Shown: one piece after another, positions 15,853 to 25,779 of the stretch
Position numbering within the stretch: position 1 is the stretch's first letter
Layout of the letters: each line of letters begins with the position of its first letter
From: Candidatus Poribacteria bacterium
GTDB taxonomy: Bacteria; Poribacteria; WGA-4E; WGA-3G
NCBI GenBank assembly: GCA_012267415.1
Contig: JAAXGN010000015.1
Location: forward strand, 1-64,000
Direction: 5' to 3'
DNA length: 64,000 nt
Notes under the pieces: model-generated
The model's input: only the letters and a program-made list of their open reading frames with translations
Database searches by the model: none
What the model was told of the DNA's origin: nothing
Translations under genes and position numbers: made by a program

Positions 15853-15947
15853 GACGACAGTTCGAAAGAAGTAATTGATGATCGTTAGAGATTGTCTTTT
15901 GGTGAGAAGGTTTCAACTCTGAAGTCATTGTTATGTCAACATGCTAT

Positions 15948-15982
15948 TGTAGGTCGCGATTCGGAGATCGCTCCTACAGAAT
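15948..15982. repeat. Hairpin repeat family C, variant arm
   Basis: TGTAGGTCGCGATTCGGAG followed by ATCGCTCCTACAG forms a hairpin. The same sequence occurs in reverse orientation at 59455-59488, with shared flanks (GTCAACATGCTATTG). Confidence 0.8.
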
Positions 15983-15993
15983 CCTTTGTATTG

Positions 15994-16026
15994 AAAAAGG
16001 GTCGGGTGAAAACACCCAACCCTTTT
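15994..16026 (-). terminator. Terminator of the Gly/Arg-rich exported protein gene
   Basis: On the minus strand, AAAAGGGTTGGGTG pairs with CACCCGACCCTTTTT across a TTTT loop, just after the stop at 16046. Confidence 0.88.
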
Positions 16027-16045
16027 ATTTTCTATGTTTCGTATA

Positions 16046-16597
16046 CTAACGCGTGCCACGTTGACCACCTTGACCGCCGCCACCACGTTGGGAACCTTCG
16101 CCTCCGCCACGGAATCTGTTACGCGCTTGTTCTTGCGCAAGTAACCGCTGTTTCGTCAATTCAGTGAGTTTTGCCATATCCTCTTTAGACAGGATCTCTT
16201 TTAGGCTTTTCTGGAACTCTGTACTCGTAGTAGCGGTAAAAGTCGTTATCTGTTCTCTTGCATTGCGAAAATCACCCGACTCACGTATCTCATTCCATTT
16301 TTTCTGAAATTTTTCGCGTGTTGCCTGATACACTGGACGCGCTTTCACGAGGGTTTCGTCGTCAACCTTCACGTTAAAAGTCAAATCCAACCAAGAATTA
16401 TCAACTAATGATAGCGGATTACCCATCATACTCATACCTCTATTAGCGCGTTCACCACCTTGGCGTTGACCACGTTCACCTTGTCCGGGTTGAGCATTCC
16501 TATCAGGACGTTGTGCTGAAGTTGCATGTTCAAAAATCAAAAGACCGACTATCGTAAATAGTGCGATTGTGCTGAGTACAAAAAACTTATGTTTCAT
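16046..16597 (-). CDS. Exported Gly/Arg/Gln-rich protein, possibly Spy/CpxP-like
   Basis: 183 residues with a signal peptide (FFVLSTIALFTIVGLLIFEHATS). A low-complexity Arg/Gln/Gly segment (about 28-56) is followed by a helical region, about 70-155, with FQKSLKEILSKEDMAKLTELTKQ, and a Gly/Arg tail (GGGGQGGQRGTR). The helical part loosely resembles periplasmic LTxxQ-type (Spy/CpxP) proteins, but the diagnostic motif is not clear. The ATG at 16597 is chosen because AAGGAG precedes it and the signal peptide starts there. Function unknown. Confidence 0.75.
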   Translation of the reverse strand: MKHKFFVLSTIALFTIVGLLIFEHATSAQRPDRNAQPGQGERGQRQGGERANRGMSMMGNPLSLVDNSWLDLTFNVKVDDETLVKARPVYQATREKFQKKWNEIRESGDFRNAREQITTFTATTSTEFQKSLKEILSKEDMAKLTELTKQRLLAQEQARNRFRGGGEGSQRGGGGQGGQRGTR

Positions 16598-16776
16598 TGT
16601 TTTCTCCTTAGTAGAACGATAAACCGTATTTGTCATACAAGGTTATCATTCCGATTTTAAATTAGAACCAAGATATAGATTCTGCATCGAACATCAGTAA
16701 TTCGTAAATGTATGAATGTCCTTAACGATTTATTATCTTTAGTCAAGTCAACATACAAAAGGTTCGGTTAAATATC

Positions 16777-16894
16777 TAATACCATTTCCAATTGACAATG
16801 CTTCTTTATTGTAGCACAATCTGCCAGATTGTGCCGTTCTCCGTTTTATTTCTAAAAGTCGGTAATGATGGAAAATCTAATAGAAATGGTATAA
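16777..16894. mobile_element. MITE-like element, TIR AATACCATTTC, copy 1
   Basis: About 118 bp with termini TAATACCATTTCCAATTGACA and (reverse complement) TTATACCATTTCTATTAG. It has the same termini and internal TTGTAGCA as the element at 38276-38390. No ORF inside. Confidence 0.7.
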
Positions 16895-16921
16895 GATAGA
16901 TTAAATACATAACGCTGAAAT

Positions 16922-16951
16922 TTGATAAGTCTGCATATTTCATGCTATAAT
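16922..16951 (+). promoter_or_regulatory. murB promoter
   Basis: TTGATA, an 18-nt spacer and TATAAT, followed by the ribosome binding site AAGGAGA before the ATG at 16971. Confidence 0.7.
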
Positions 16952-16970
16952 TGCGTAAGGAGAAGATATT

Positions 16971-17885
16971 ATGGATTGGAAAAAAGAACTGAAGAAACTA
17001 ATCACCGAACCAAAAACCAAACTCAGATTTGATGAACCACTCGCAAAACACACATACTTCGGTATCGGTGGTGAAACAACTGCTTATTTAGAGATTAGTT
17101 CCTTTACAGAATTAGCAGCATTAGCACGTTTTCATCGCGAATGGCAAATTCCCATCGTAGTCATCGGACGTGGATCAAATCTACTGGTAAGTGATAGCGG
17201 ATTCAAAGGTATCAGTATTAGGTTGATCGGTGAGCTTGCTGAACTGGAAGTAAATGATAACGTTGTTTCCATCGGAGCTGGACTGGCACTACCAAAACTA
17301 TCAAAACTCATGTCACAAGGTGGGTTAAGTGGCGTTGAATTTGCTTTCGGTATACCAGGTTCTGTCGGTGGTGCATTGATAATGAATGCAGGGGCATGGG
17401 GAAGTAGTTTCGGTGATGTTGTCACCGATGTAACTGTTATGCATGAGACAGGAGAAGTTGACAAACTAACCCACGATGAAGCAAGGTTTGAATATAGACA
17501 CAGTTCACTTGATACCTATTTTTGTGTTACAGGCGCGACACTTAAGCTGGAAAGCGGTGATGTGGACACGATTACGAAACAGATGAAAGACTTCTACAAA
17601 CAGAAAACGGCAACACAACCCTTCGCCGAAGAGAACGCAGGATGTATCTTCAAAAACCCATCGGGTGATTCCGCTGGTCGCCTAATTGATATCAGTGGTC
17701 TGAAAGGATACCGTATCGGTGGTGCAGAGGTGTCAAAAGTTCATGGCAATTTTATTCTGAACGTTGATAACGCCACGGCAGAGGATGTTCTGGAATTAGT
17801 TGCTTATATCCAAGAACAGGTGCGCGAGAAAACAGGGATATCACTTCAAACCGAAGTCAAACGTTTGGGTTTTGATAATACATGA
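16971..17885 (+). CDS. murB: UDP-N-acetylenolpyruvoylglucosamine reductase
   Basis: A 304-residue FAD enzyme that reduces UDP-GlcNAc-enolpyruvate to UDP-MurNAc, the second committed step of peptidoglycan precursor synthesis. FAD-binding motifs are GRGSNLLVSD (about 65-74) and GSVGGALIMNAGAWG (about 129-143). NAGCIFKNP and SAGRLID hold the active-site serine region, and the C-terminal TEVKRLG supplies the conserved glutamate. AAGGAG precedes the ATG. Its presence indicates a peptidoglycan pathway. It is followed directly by a TPR gene; other mur genes are not adjacent. Confidence 0.95.
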   Translation: MDWKKELKKLITEPKTKLRFDEPLAKHTYFGIGGETTAYLEISSFTELAALARFHREWQIPIVVIGRGSNLLVSDSGFKGISIRLIGELAELEVNDNVVSIGAGLALPKLSKLMSQGGLSGVEFAFGIPGSVGGALIMNAGAWGSSFGDVVTDVTVMHETGEVDKLTHDEARFEYRHSSLDTYFCVTGATLKLESGDVDTITKQMKDFYKQKTATQPFAEENAGCIFKNPSGDSAGRLIDISGLKGYRIGGAEVSKVHGNFILNVDNATAEDVLELVAYIQEQVREKTGISLQTEVKRLGFDNT

Positions 17886-17902
17886 TCTTGAATAAAAACA
17901 TC

Positions 17903-17937
17903 AAGACGGGCAATGAATTGCCCTACTACAAACGGCA
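17903..17937. repeat. Repeat family E fragment at the murB/TPR junction
   Basis: GACGGGCAATGAATTGCCCTACTACAAACG matches one arm of the perfect hairpin at 52403-52472. It explains the in-frame codons upstream of the TPR gene's real start. Confidence 0.8.
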
Positions 17938-17941
17938 CAAA

Positions 17942-19369
17942 ATGAAAAAAAAACACCTTTGGCAAATCATTGCATTATGTCTCTTTTTGGGAAGTGTTCA
18001 GTGTGTCCATTCCCAAGATGCCTATCAGTTAGGAGAGGAGGCACTACAATACGGTAATTATGAACAAGCAATCCGATATTTGAAGAACACGACACCGACC
18101 AGAAAGTCACGCATACGTATTGGATTTGCGTATTCACAACTTGGTCGTTACAAAGAAGCAACAGACACATATCAGGAGGTACTTCGTTTAGTTAGATCCG
18201 GAAAATTGGGTCAACAAACCCACGTTGTGAAAGCACAAGCATATATCGGATTAGGGTTCATTGCTTACCAACAAGGTAAGTTTGATGATGCAATTCAGTA
18301 CTATACAAATGTAGTGGAACAAGACACAGTAGGTGTCTCTAAGGCACAACATAACCTTGGTAAAATCTATGCTGGACGGGGAGAGATAGAAAAAGCGATT
18401 GTTGCACAGCAGGACGCAATTTCACGAGAACCCAATTTTGCTGAGGCATACTTTCATCTCGGTGTGCTGTATAGTCGTAAGCAGGATTGGCAGGCAGCAA
18501 TCACTGCTTTAGAGAAAACAGTAGCGATATCCCCAACGATGTCAAACACACACTATCAACTTGCTCGGTGCTACAAACAGATCGGAGAAGTACAAAAAGC
18601 AGAAAAGGCAATGGCACGGTTTCGTTCTCTTAAGAAAGTAGAAACTGACATTCAGGAACACCTTGAAGCCGTTTTCAGCGCGGATACTGACAGCAAAGTA
18701 ACGGTTTTAGTCCAACTCGCGTATACCTACCTCAAATATGAAAGATACGAGGAAGCAGCCCGTGAATTTCAACGGATCAGTATGTATAGCACATCAGATG
18801 TTGATACCGCACAGATACATGCTGGTTTTGGTAGGATCGCTCTGGAACAGGGAAACATTTCAGAGGCACTCAAACATTACAACCGTGCCATTCAACTCGG
18901 TTTGAAATCGGCTGAAACATACCACTATCTCGGTATCGCCTATATGCAGGACCGCGATGCCAAGCGTGCAATCAAGCAGTTCAAACGTGCTCTCACATTA
19001 AACTCGGATTATGCTGATTCGCATCTGATGTTAGGGACACTCTACACAACAGATAGTAAATTTGAGACCGCAGAAAAACACTATAAACAGGCTATCTCAC
19101 TTGTACCAGAAATGGCAGCTGCTCACCATGGACTTGCATATCTATATGGGAAACACAATCGCGATTTAGATCAAGCAATTACATCTGCACGTAAAGCGAC
19201 AGAACTATCACCATCCTCCGCACTGTATCACAATACCCTTTCATGGTTGTGCTTTAAGCACGGGAAATATGATACGGCAGAAGCAGCACTATTGAAAGCA
19301 ATTGAACTTGCACCCGATAATCCGGTCTATCAAGAAGGATTAAAAGAGATACGTGAAAAGCGCAAGTAG
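17942..19369 (+). CDS. Exported TPR-repeat protein
   Basis: 475 residues with a signal peptide (LWQIIALCLFLGSVQCVHS). About eleven TPR-like units follow, such as AEAYFHLGVLYSRKQDWQAAITAL and AETYHYLGIAYMQDRDAKRAIKQF. TPR arrays are scaffolds for protein contacts; no catalytic domain is visible. The in-frame start at 17882 overlaps the murB stop, but its first 20 codons are repeat DNA, so the ATG at 17942, right at a signal peptide, is preferred. It may be co-transcribed with murB. Confidence 0.85.
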   Translation: MKKKHLWQIIALCLFLGSVQCVHSQDAYQLGEEALQYGNYEQAIRYLKNTTPTRKSRIRIGFAYSQLGRYKEATDTYQEVLRLVRSGKLGQQTHVVKAQAYIGLGFIAYQQGKFDDAIQYYTNVVEQDTVGVSKAQHNLGKIYAGRGEIEKAIVAQQDAISREPNFAEAYFHLGVLYSRKQDWQAAITALEKTVAISPTMSNTHYQLARCYKQIGEVQKAEKAMARFRSLKKVETDIQEHLEAVFSADTDSKVTVLVQLAYTYLKYERYEEAAREFQRISMYSTSDVDTAQIHAGFGRIALEQGNISEALKHYNRAIQLGLKSAETYHYLGIAYMQDRDAKRAIKQFKRALTLNSDYADSHLMLGTLYTTDSKFETAEKHYKQAISLVPEMAAAHHGLAYLYGKHNRDLDQAITSARKATELSPSSALYHNTLSWLCFKHGKYDTAEAALLKAIELAPDNPVYQEGLKEIREKRK

Positions 19370-19371
19370 TT

Positions 19372-19501
19372 TATAGTAAAGTTAATAATTAATGAGGCAT
19401 TTTCATCGTCTACGCCATGTTATATTTAACTGGCACCCAGCGTAGGGGCGAGGTCACCTCGCCCGTTGTAGCATGTTTCATTAATTCTAAAGTTCACTAT
19501 A
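19372..19501. mobile_element. TIR-bounded small element family D, copy 1
   Basis: 130 bp bounded by TATAGTAAAGTTAATAATTA and the imperfect reverse complement TAATTCTAAAGTTCACTATA, with an internal GTAGGGGCGAGGTCACCTCG hairpin. Copies are at 62203-62325 and 63791-63904. It overlaps the 3' end of the LamG gene, supplying its last codons and stop. Confidence 0.8.
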
Positions 19502-20289
19502 TAGACCAGTTTTCAGCTTACCCCAAGTTGTTGTCAACTTACTTTCAGGTTCAACAGCGAGGAATCCAGTCGCTCTTTCAAGACCGTCATTCATAATACC
19601 CTTGATGTCATCCTGTGATAGTGGGACGTTGAATAACCCAACTTCGTCCAGTAAACCATCACATTGGTGTCCACCGTTAGAACCATCACCGATTCGCATA
19701 CGTGAGGGGTTAGCATTAAGACTCGGTTTTGCATAATTTTGTCTGCCGACTTCTTCTCCATCCGTATATATGACGAAACCATCCTCCCCAAATACACCAG
19801 CAAGATGGTGCCAGTCACCATCTGTAATTGCGGGACCTCCTATGGGTCCACCAAAACCACCGTCTGCTGCCCTCGTCATGCTTATTTGAAGCCTTTGTGT
19901 GTCTTTATCAACAGCCAATAGATAGTTTCTTGGATTCTGTCCACGCATCATAATAGATTGCCAGCGCGTACCTTGTGAAGGTTTTAGATTTGCCCATGCC
20001 ACAATTGTTAGTTCTTCAAGAATGATGCTGTCATTGCCTCCACCTCAACATAGACATCACTACCGTTGAATTCCAACGCTCTACCAAATTTGCCTTGTTG
20101 CCATTTCTTTGGTCCCGCAATAGTACCGTGGTTTCCAGCATCGGAACTATCTGTTGCGATATTTCCACCACCTTCTTCAAAAAGCCAGAGACCAGCCACG
20201 GTAGCAGGATCAATTTTTCCAATCGCATGCGGACCCACGGTAAGAATGAGAACTGCTACGATGCTAAACAGATACAATCTCGTATTCAC
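19487..20289 (-). pseudogene. Frameshifted LamG-domain exported protein
   Basis: Two reading frames together form one LamG/concanavalin-like protein. The 5' part (from GTG 20289, GGAGG 8 nt upstream) has a signal peptide and the LamG start (AGLWLFEEGGGNIATDSS...). It runs out of frame near 20010. In the next frame the domain continues (ILEELTIVAWANLKPSQG, DGDWHHLAGVF, CDGLLDEVGLFN) to 19487. A one-nucleotide shift near 20010-20030 would restore a protein of about 265 residues. The last residues (YSEL) and stop come from a repeat element. Either a decayed gene or a sequencing error. Confidence 0.8.
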
Positions 20290-20314
20290 TTGATTCACCT
20301 CCTATGTAATAATA

Positions 20315-21979
20315 CTAATGTTTAACCGAAATAATACCATCTTCTTCTCTGATTGTCAAATGCTGATTTGATTGAACATCTTCCACCACATCTTGAACAC
20401 CATTTTGCCAATTTACGATTATCTGGTCAACTTTTTTGGCTGTACCCAATCCAACCTGAGAACGAAACTGATTTTGAGAAAGATAACTTCCACCGCTTTT
20501 CACCTCTATAAGTTTTGATGTTTCACCGAATTTCAGTTTTACCTTTGCACCAATTGCATCCCGGTTTGACTTCTTGCCAATCATCTTGATACTTATCCAG
20601 TTGTTAATTGGAGGAGTATCGTTCCGTAGAAGATCCGGCGCATCACCTATATTCGTAACCAGAATGTCCATATCACCATCATTATCATAATCTCCAAAGA
20701 TGGCTCCCCGACTGGATTTTTCAATCCGTAATCCATCGCCAGATTTATCCGTAATGTCGCCATAAGTTCCATTTCCGACATTGTGGAAAAGTTGATTCTG
20801 TTGTTTGTAAACCCCCACCTCCTGTAAGTCCTCAACATTGTCGTGTAGGTGACCATTAGCAAAAAATAGGTCAAGCCATCCATCGTTGTCAAAATCAACG
20901 AACCCTGTCCCCCATGCTAATGGTAAATGTGTCGGTTCACCTATACGGGTTTGTGCTGTAACATCCCAAAAGATTCCGCTTCCATCATTCTGATAAAGTG
21001 TATTGGTTTCAGCTTGGTAATGTGTGAGAATAATATCAAGGTCGCCATCATTATCATAGTCGGCAGTATCAATTCCCATGCTACTTTCGTTATCACCGTG
21101 TTCGTTTCGTGCTGTTCCGTGTAATTCACCTGCTTCAGTAAATGTGCCATCTCCGTTATTGATGTAGAGAAAGTTCGCCTCTCTGTCGTTTGCGATGTAA
21201 AGATCCAGCCAACCGTTGTTGTCAACATCTGTCCAGACGACTCCAAGTCCCCTGCCGTGCAGGTTTATACCCGCTTCCTGTGTGATGTTGGTGAAACTTC
21301 CATCACCGTTATTACGGTAAAGGTGATCAGGAGTAGGGGCAAATTCTTCTGGTCGGCAATAGGCGGGAATTCCTTCTTGCGAACAATCCGGAGCATCTTT
21401 TAAATCAAGCAACACATAGTTTACAACGATCAGGTCCAGCCATCCGTCATTGTCATAGTCCGCGAAAGCACATCCAGCAGAAAAAAGCGATGTATCTGTT
21501 ATGCCTACCTGCTGTGATACATCAGAAAACGTCCCATCACCATTACTGCGATAGAGAACATTTTTACCAAAGTTTGTAACAAAAAGATCGCGGTTGCCAT
21601 CATTATCGTAATCTGCAACACAACACCCGATGCCGTAACCTGTATCCTCTACACCTGCGTGTAGTGTCACGTCGGTGAAAGTGCCATTGCCATTGTTCTT
21701 ATAGAGCTGATTTGTAGGTGGAACATCAGGTGTGTTCTCTGTGAGAGGTGCGCCGTTTACAAGATATATGTCCAAGTAGCCATCATTGTTGTAATCAAAG
21801 AAAGCAGTGCCACCTCCCATCGTTTCAACGAGATATTTCTGACCTGTAGCACCATTAAAATGCTGAAACTGGATACCTGCTTCTTTAGTGACCGGCGTCA
21901 ATTTTATAACAGCCTGAGGTATATCAACGTAGGCAAAATTAATCCAGAGTGTCAATACAATGATTATAAACAATTTCAT
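20315..21979 (-). CDS. Exported FG-GAP/VCBS repeat protein with ASPIC/UnbV domain
   Basis: 554 residues with a signal peptide (LFIIIVLTLWINFAYVDIPQA). Multiple FG-GAP/VCBS-type calcium-binding repeats of the form DYDNDGxxDLxV (for example FFDYNNDGYLDIYLVNG and FVDFDNDGWLDLFFANG) build a beta-propeller over about residues 35-440. An ASPIC/UnbV domain is at about 455-540 (IGAKVKLKF, GGSYLSQNQFRSQVGLG, VNWQNGVQDVV). This architecture (CRTAC1-like) is common in poribacteria and planctomycetes; its biochemical role is unclear, with adhesion or carbohydrate binding proposed. It lies 25 nt upstream of the LamG pseudogene and may form a unit with it. Confidence 0.88.
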   Translation of the reverse strand: MKLFIIIVLTLWINFAYVDIPQAVIKLTPVTKEAGIQFQHFNGATGQKYLVETMGGGTAFFDYNNDGYLDIYLVNGAPLTENTPDVPPTNQLYKNNGNGTFTDVTLHAGVEDTGYGIGCCVADYDNDGNRDLFVTNFGKNVLYRSNGDGTFSDVSQQVGITDTSLFSAGCAFADYDNDGWLDLIVVNYVLLDLKDAPDCSQEGIPAYCRPEEFAPTPDHLYRNNGDGSFTNITQEAGINLHGRGLGVVWTDVDNNGWLDLYIANDREANFLYINNGDGTFTEAGELHGTARNEHGDNESSMGIDTADYDNDGDLDIILTHYQAETNTLYQNDGSGIFWDVTAQTRIGEPTHLPLAWGTGFVDFDNDGWLDLFFANGHLHDNVEDLQEVGVYKQQNQLFHNVGNGTYGDITDKSGDGLRIEKSSRGAIFGDYDNDGDMDILVTNIGDAPDLLRNDTPPINNWISIKMIGKKSNRDAIGAKVKLKFGETSKLIEVKSGGSYLSQNQFRSQVGLGTAKKVDQIIVNWQNGVQDVVEDVQSNQHLTIREEDGIISVKH

Positions 21980-23920
<1,941 letters not shown>

Positions 23921-23962
23921 TCTAAAGTGCAGGTTTTATGCCAGATTAACGCTATTCATTGC

Positions 23963-23991
23963 GGTAGGTGCGATTTCCTAATCGCACCTAT
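23963..23991. repeat. Palindromic repeat family B, copy 3
   Basis: GGTAGGTGCGATTTCCTAATCGCACCTATC, downstream of groEL, where it may also act as a terminator hairpin. Confidence 0.8.
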
Positions 23992-24034
23992 CAACGCCGA
24001 TTTAAGGAAAATACGAAACCCATAATACATAGGA

Positions 24035-24132
24035 CGGTAGGTGCGATTTCCCAATCGCACCGGATCGTGCGCGGAACCTCCCGATAGACCGTATTGGGCA
24101 AAATCGGTGCGATTGGGAAATCGCACCTACCG
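24035..24132. repeat. Composite of two inverted family B copies
   Basis: Copies at 24035-24062 and 24105-24132 are each partial palindromes and are also exact 28-bp reverse complements of one another, so either two small hairpins or one long hairpin can form. Confidence 0.85.
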
Positions 24133-24165
24133 GCACATGGGGGTATTACGAGTTCTGTATTCTCC

Positions 24166-24633
24166 TTACACACGATAACGTGCAACCATACCACTATCCC
24201 AATCGCAATCTAAGCAGAACATCTCTGTAGGACCCAGGTATTGTATATTATGACGATGACATTTTGGACATTCGGTGATTTTTTGCTTCGTCTCTGCGTT
24301 TTCTGAACGTTGGAATATATTTAGATGATATACTTTCAAAATACCCGAATAACGGTGTCCCAGTGGACATCTAATCAGATTTGACTCCTCATTCTCAAAT
24401 CGCTCAATTAATTCTCTAAGAAACTTTAACGGATGATGGCAAATCGGACAAGGATTTGGCACCAGTTCCTTCACAACAACAATATCTGTATCATCTGATC
24501 GGACAGAAACAGGTAAACCAAGTTGTTGCTCAAGTGTTGATGTCTTTTCACTCTCATCCTGCAGAGATTCAAGATATTCCACCTCAACAACGGTGTAACT
24601 CTTGGGACTCAATATTACGGATGTTGGTACCAT
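24166..24633 (-). CDS. Zinc-ribbon protein of unknown function
   Basis: About 155 residues from the ATG at 24633 (GGTGG upstream); a longer start at 24699 is possible. An N-terminal beta-rich region is followed by two zinc-ribbon-like modules: CPICHHP...RCPLGHRY (about 84-118) and CPKCHRH...CLDCDW (about 130-150). I do not recognise the family. Zinc ribbons of this kind bind nucleic acid or proteins. It lies 145 nt downstream of the following minus-strand unknown gene, which has its own promoter. Confidence 0.75.
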   Translation of the reverse strand: MVPTSVILSPKSYTVVEVEYLESLQDESEKTSTLEQQLGLPVSVRSDDTDIVVVKELVPNPCPICHHPLKFLRELIERFENEESNLIRCPLGHRYSGILKVYHLNIFQRSENAETKQKITECPKCHRHNIQYLGPTEMFCLDCDWDSGMVARYRV

Positions 24634-24778
24634 AGTACCACCTTTCAAACTGGAGATAAGTCTGTGGATGCGTTCTAAAATGGTATGATACCTCCTCACA
24701 TAGAATAACTAAATAAGACATTATCAGCGATGACTTACATTATCTATCTGTTCCGATACTGTTTCTTACTAAAGTCTT

Positions 24779-25162
24779 CTAATCTGGAACTGCTTGTCTA
24801 CCAATCTGACTTTCTGCAGATAGCAATTCTTCGCGTGTTCGTGCTAAAGATGTAGTACCTCTCTGGGTTTTATATGCCTCTGCGGGTTGATTCCTGATAA
24901 TAACAATATTGTCATCATCACGTTCAATAATATCACCCGCCATCAAAGGTGTTTCTAATTTTCTCATACTGGTAATGAAGTTTACTATCACACGTCCCGA
25001 ACCGAGTATATTGATAGTCCAACCATTTTCTGTATTGACACGATCAAACGCCTGTGGAATATCTATGGATTGAACTTGCTGGAAGTTCAAAACCACACCA
25101 CTTTCAGGAGTATCTTGTTCTGTTTCTTCAGTAGTTTCTTCCATTAAATTTTCTTCTGTCAT
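24779..25162 (-). CDS. Small soluble protein of unknown function
   Basis: 127 residues without signal peptide or membrane helix. The first 20 residues are very rich in Glu/Thr. The middle (VVLNFQQVQSIDIPQAFDRVNTENGWTINILG in segments) looks like an alpha/beta fold, reminiscent in outline of short STAS-like domains, but not convincingly so. A strong GGAGGGAC ribbon site precedes the ATG, supporting translation. Function unknown. Confidence 0.7.
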   Translation of the reverse strand: MTEENLMEETTEETEQDTPESGVVLNFQQVQSIDIPQAFDRVNTENGWTINILGSGRVIVNFITSMRKLETPLMAGDIIERDDDNIVIIRNQPAEAYKTQRGTTSLARTREELLSAESQIGRQAVPD

Positions 25163-25196
25163 TTTGTCCCTCCGAAGGAAAATAGACTATTATGTA

Positions 25197-25226
25197 ATTT
25201 TACCTAAGCAAAGCGATGTTTGTCAA
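25197..25226 (-). promoter_or_regulatory. Promoter for the small unknown gene
   Basis: On the minus strand: TTGACA, an 18-nt spacer and TAAAAT, about 35 bp before the ATG at 25162. It ends 8 bp before the left target duplication of the MITE-like element. Confidence 0.6.
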
Positions 25227-25242
25227 CCTATTTTACGCAATT

Positions 25243-25685
25243 GGGTGTGTAAAGTTTTTGTCACTGGAATCCCTCTGGCATGTAGAAGTATTGTTGTCTT
25301 TTGATTGTGCTTAACACCCTTCAGCCACCATTACACCTTTCCGTGAGTTAAACATCGTCATACAGTCCGTAGCACATTCATCTTGATTGTGCTTCTTTCT
25401 AATACATTCCTCCATCATTACGTCTCTCTTCACAACATTGATAAGACCCAATGCTGAGCAGATACTTTATCGCGGGGGATGACGTGCTTCGTTGCACAAT
25501 CAAGATGAATGTGCTACAACTTGATAACACCAAATGCTGAACAGATACTTTATCGCATGGGGGACGGGATACGTTGCACAATCAAGATGAATGTGCTACG
25601 ACTTGATAACGCCAAATTATGAGCAGATACTTTTTTGTGCAGTATGCCATTCATCATGACATCATGACAAAAACTTTACACACCC
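25243..25685. mobile_element. MITE-like element with 9-bp target duplication, copy 1
   Basis: 443 bp with inverted termini GGGTGTGTAAAGTTTTTGTCA and its reverse complement, flanked by a perfect 9-bp direct repeat TACGCAATT (25234-25242 and 25686-25694). No transposase ORF inside. The interior holds about 2.4 tandem copies of an 82-bp unit. A sister element with the same termini is at 46715-47032. The 9-bp duplication fits IS256/Mutator-like transposases (inference). Confidence 0.9.
25438..25634. repeat. Tandem repeat of about 82 bp inside the MITE-like element
   Basis: Units begin TTGATAA(G/C)A(C/G)CC at 25438, 25521 and 25603 (the last partial) and contain GCACAATCAAGATGAATGTG. An inverted piece of the unit lies at about 25368-25391. 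Confidence 0.8.
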
Positions 25686-25701
25686 TACGCAATTCCTATA
25701 T

Positions 25702-25730
25702 TTGACTTAAACCCTAAATCATGATATAAT
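25702..25730 (+). promoter_or_regulatory. hemA promoter
   Basis: TTGACT, a 17-nt spacer and TATAAT, 50 bp before the hemA ATG and starting 16 bp beyond the MITE-like element. Confidence 0.75.
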
Positions 25731-25779
25731 ATTTTATCAATGATCCGTAGAAAGCATTAGATTCCGTTGGAAGAGAATT

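Larger units (their letters stand above)
16598..16970. other. Divergent intergenic region with a MITE-like element and the murB promoter
   Basis: Contains the element at 16777-16894 and the murB promoter at 16922-16951. No gene was seen. Confidence 0.75.

Noticed and set aside
15892-16167. 91-codon plus-strand ORF
   Set aside because: It runs through a family C repeat and a terminator and overlaps the real minus-strand gene.
25438-25634. Direct repeats that could suggest a CRISPR array
   Set aside because: Units are 82 bp and contiguous, with no spacer of distinct sequence and no cas genes.
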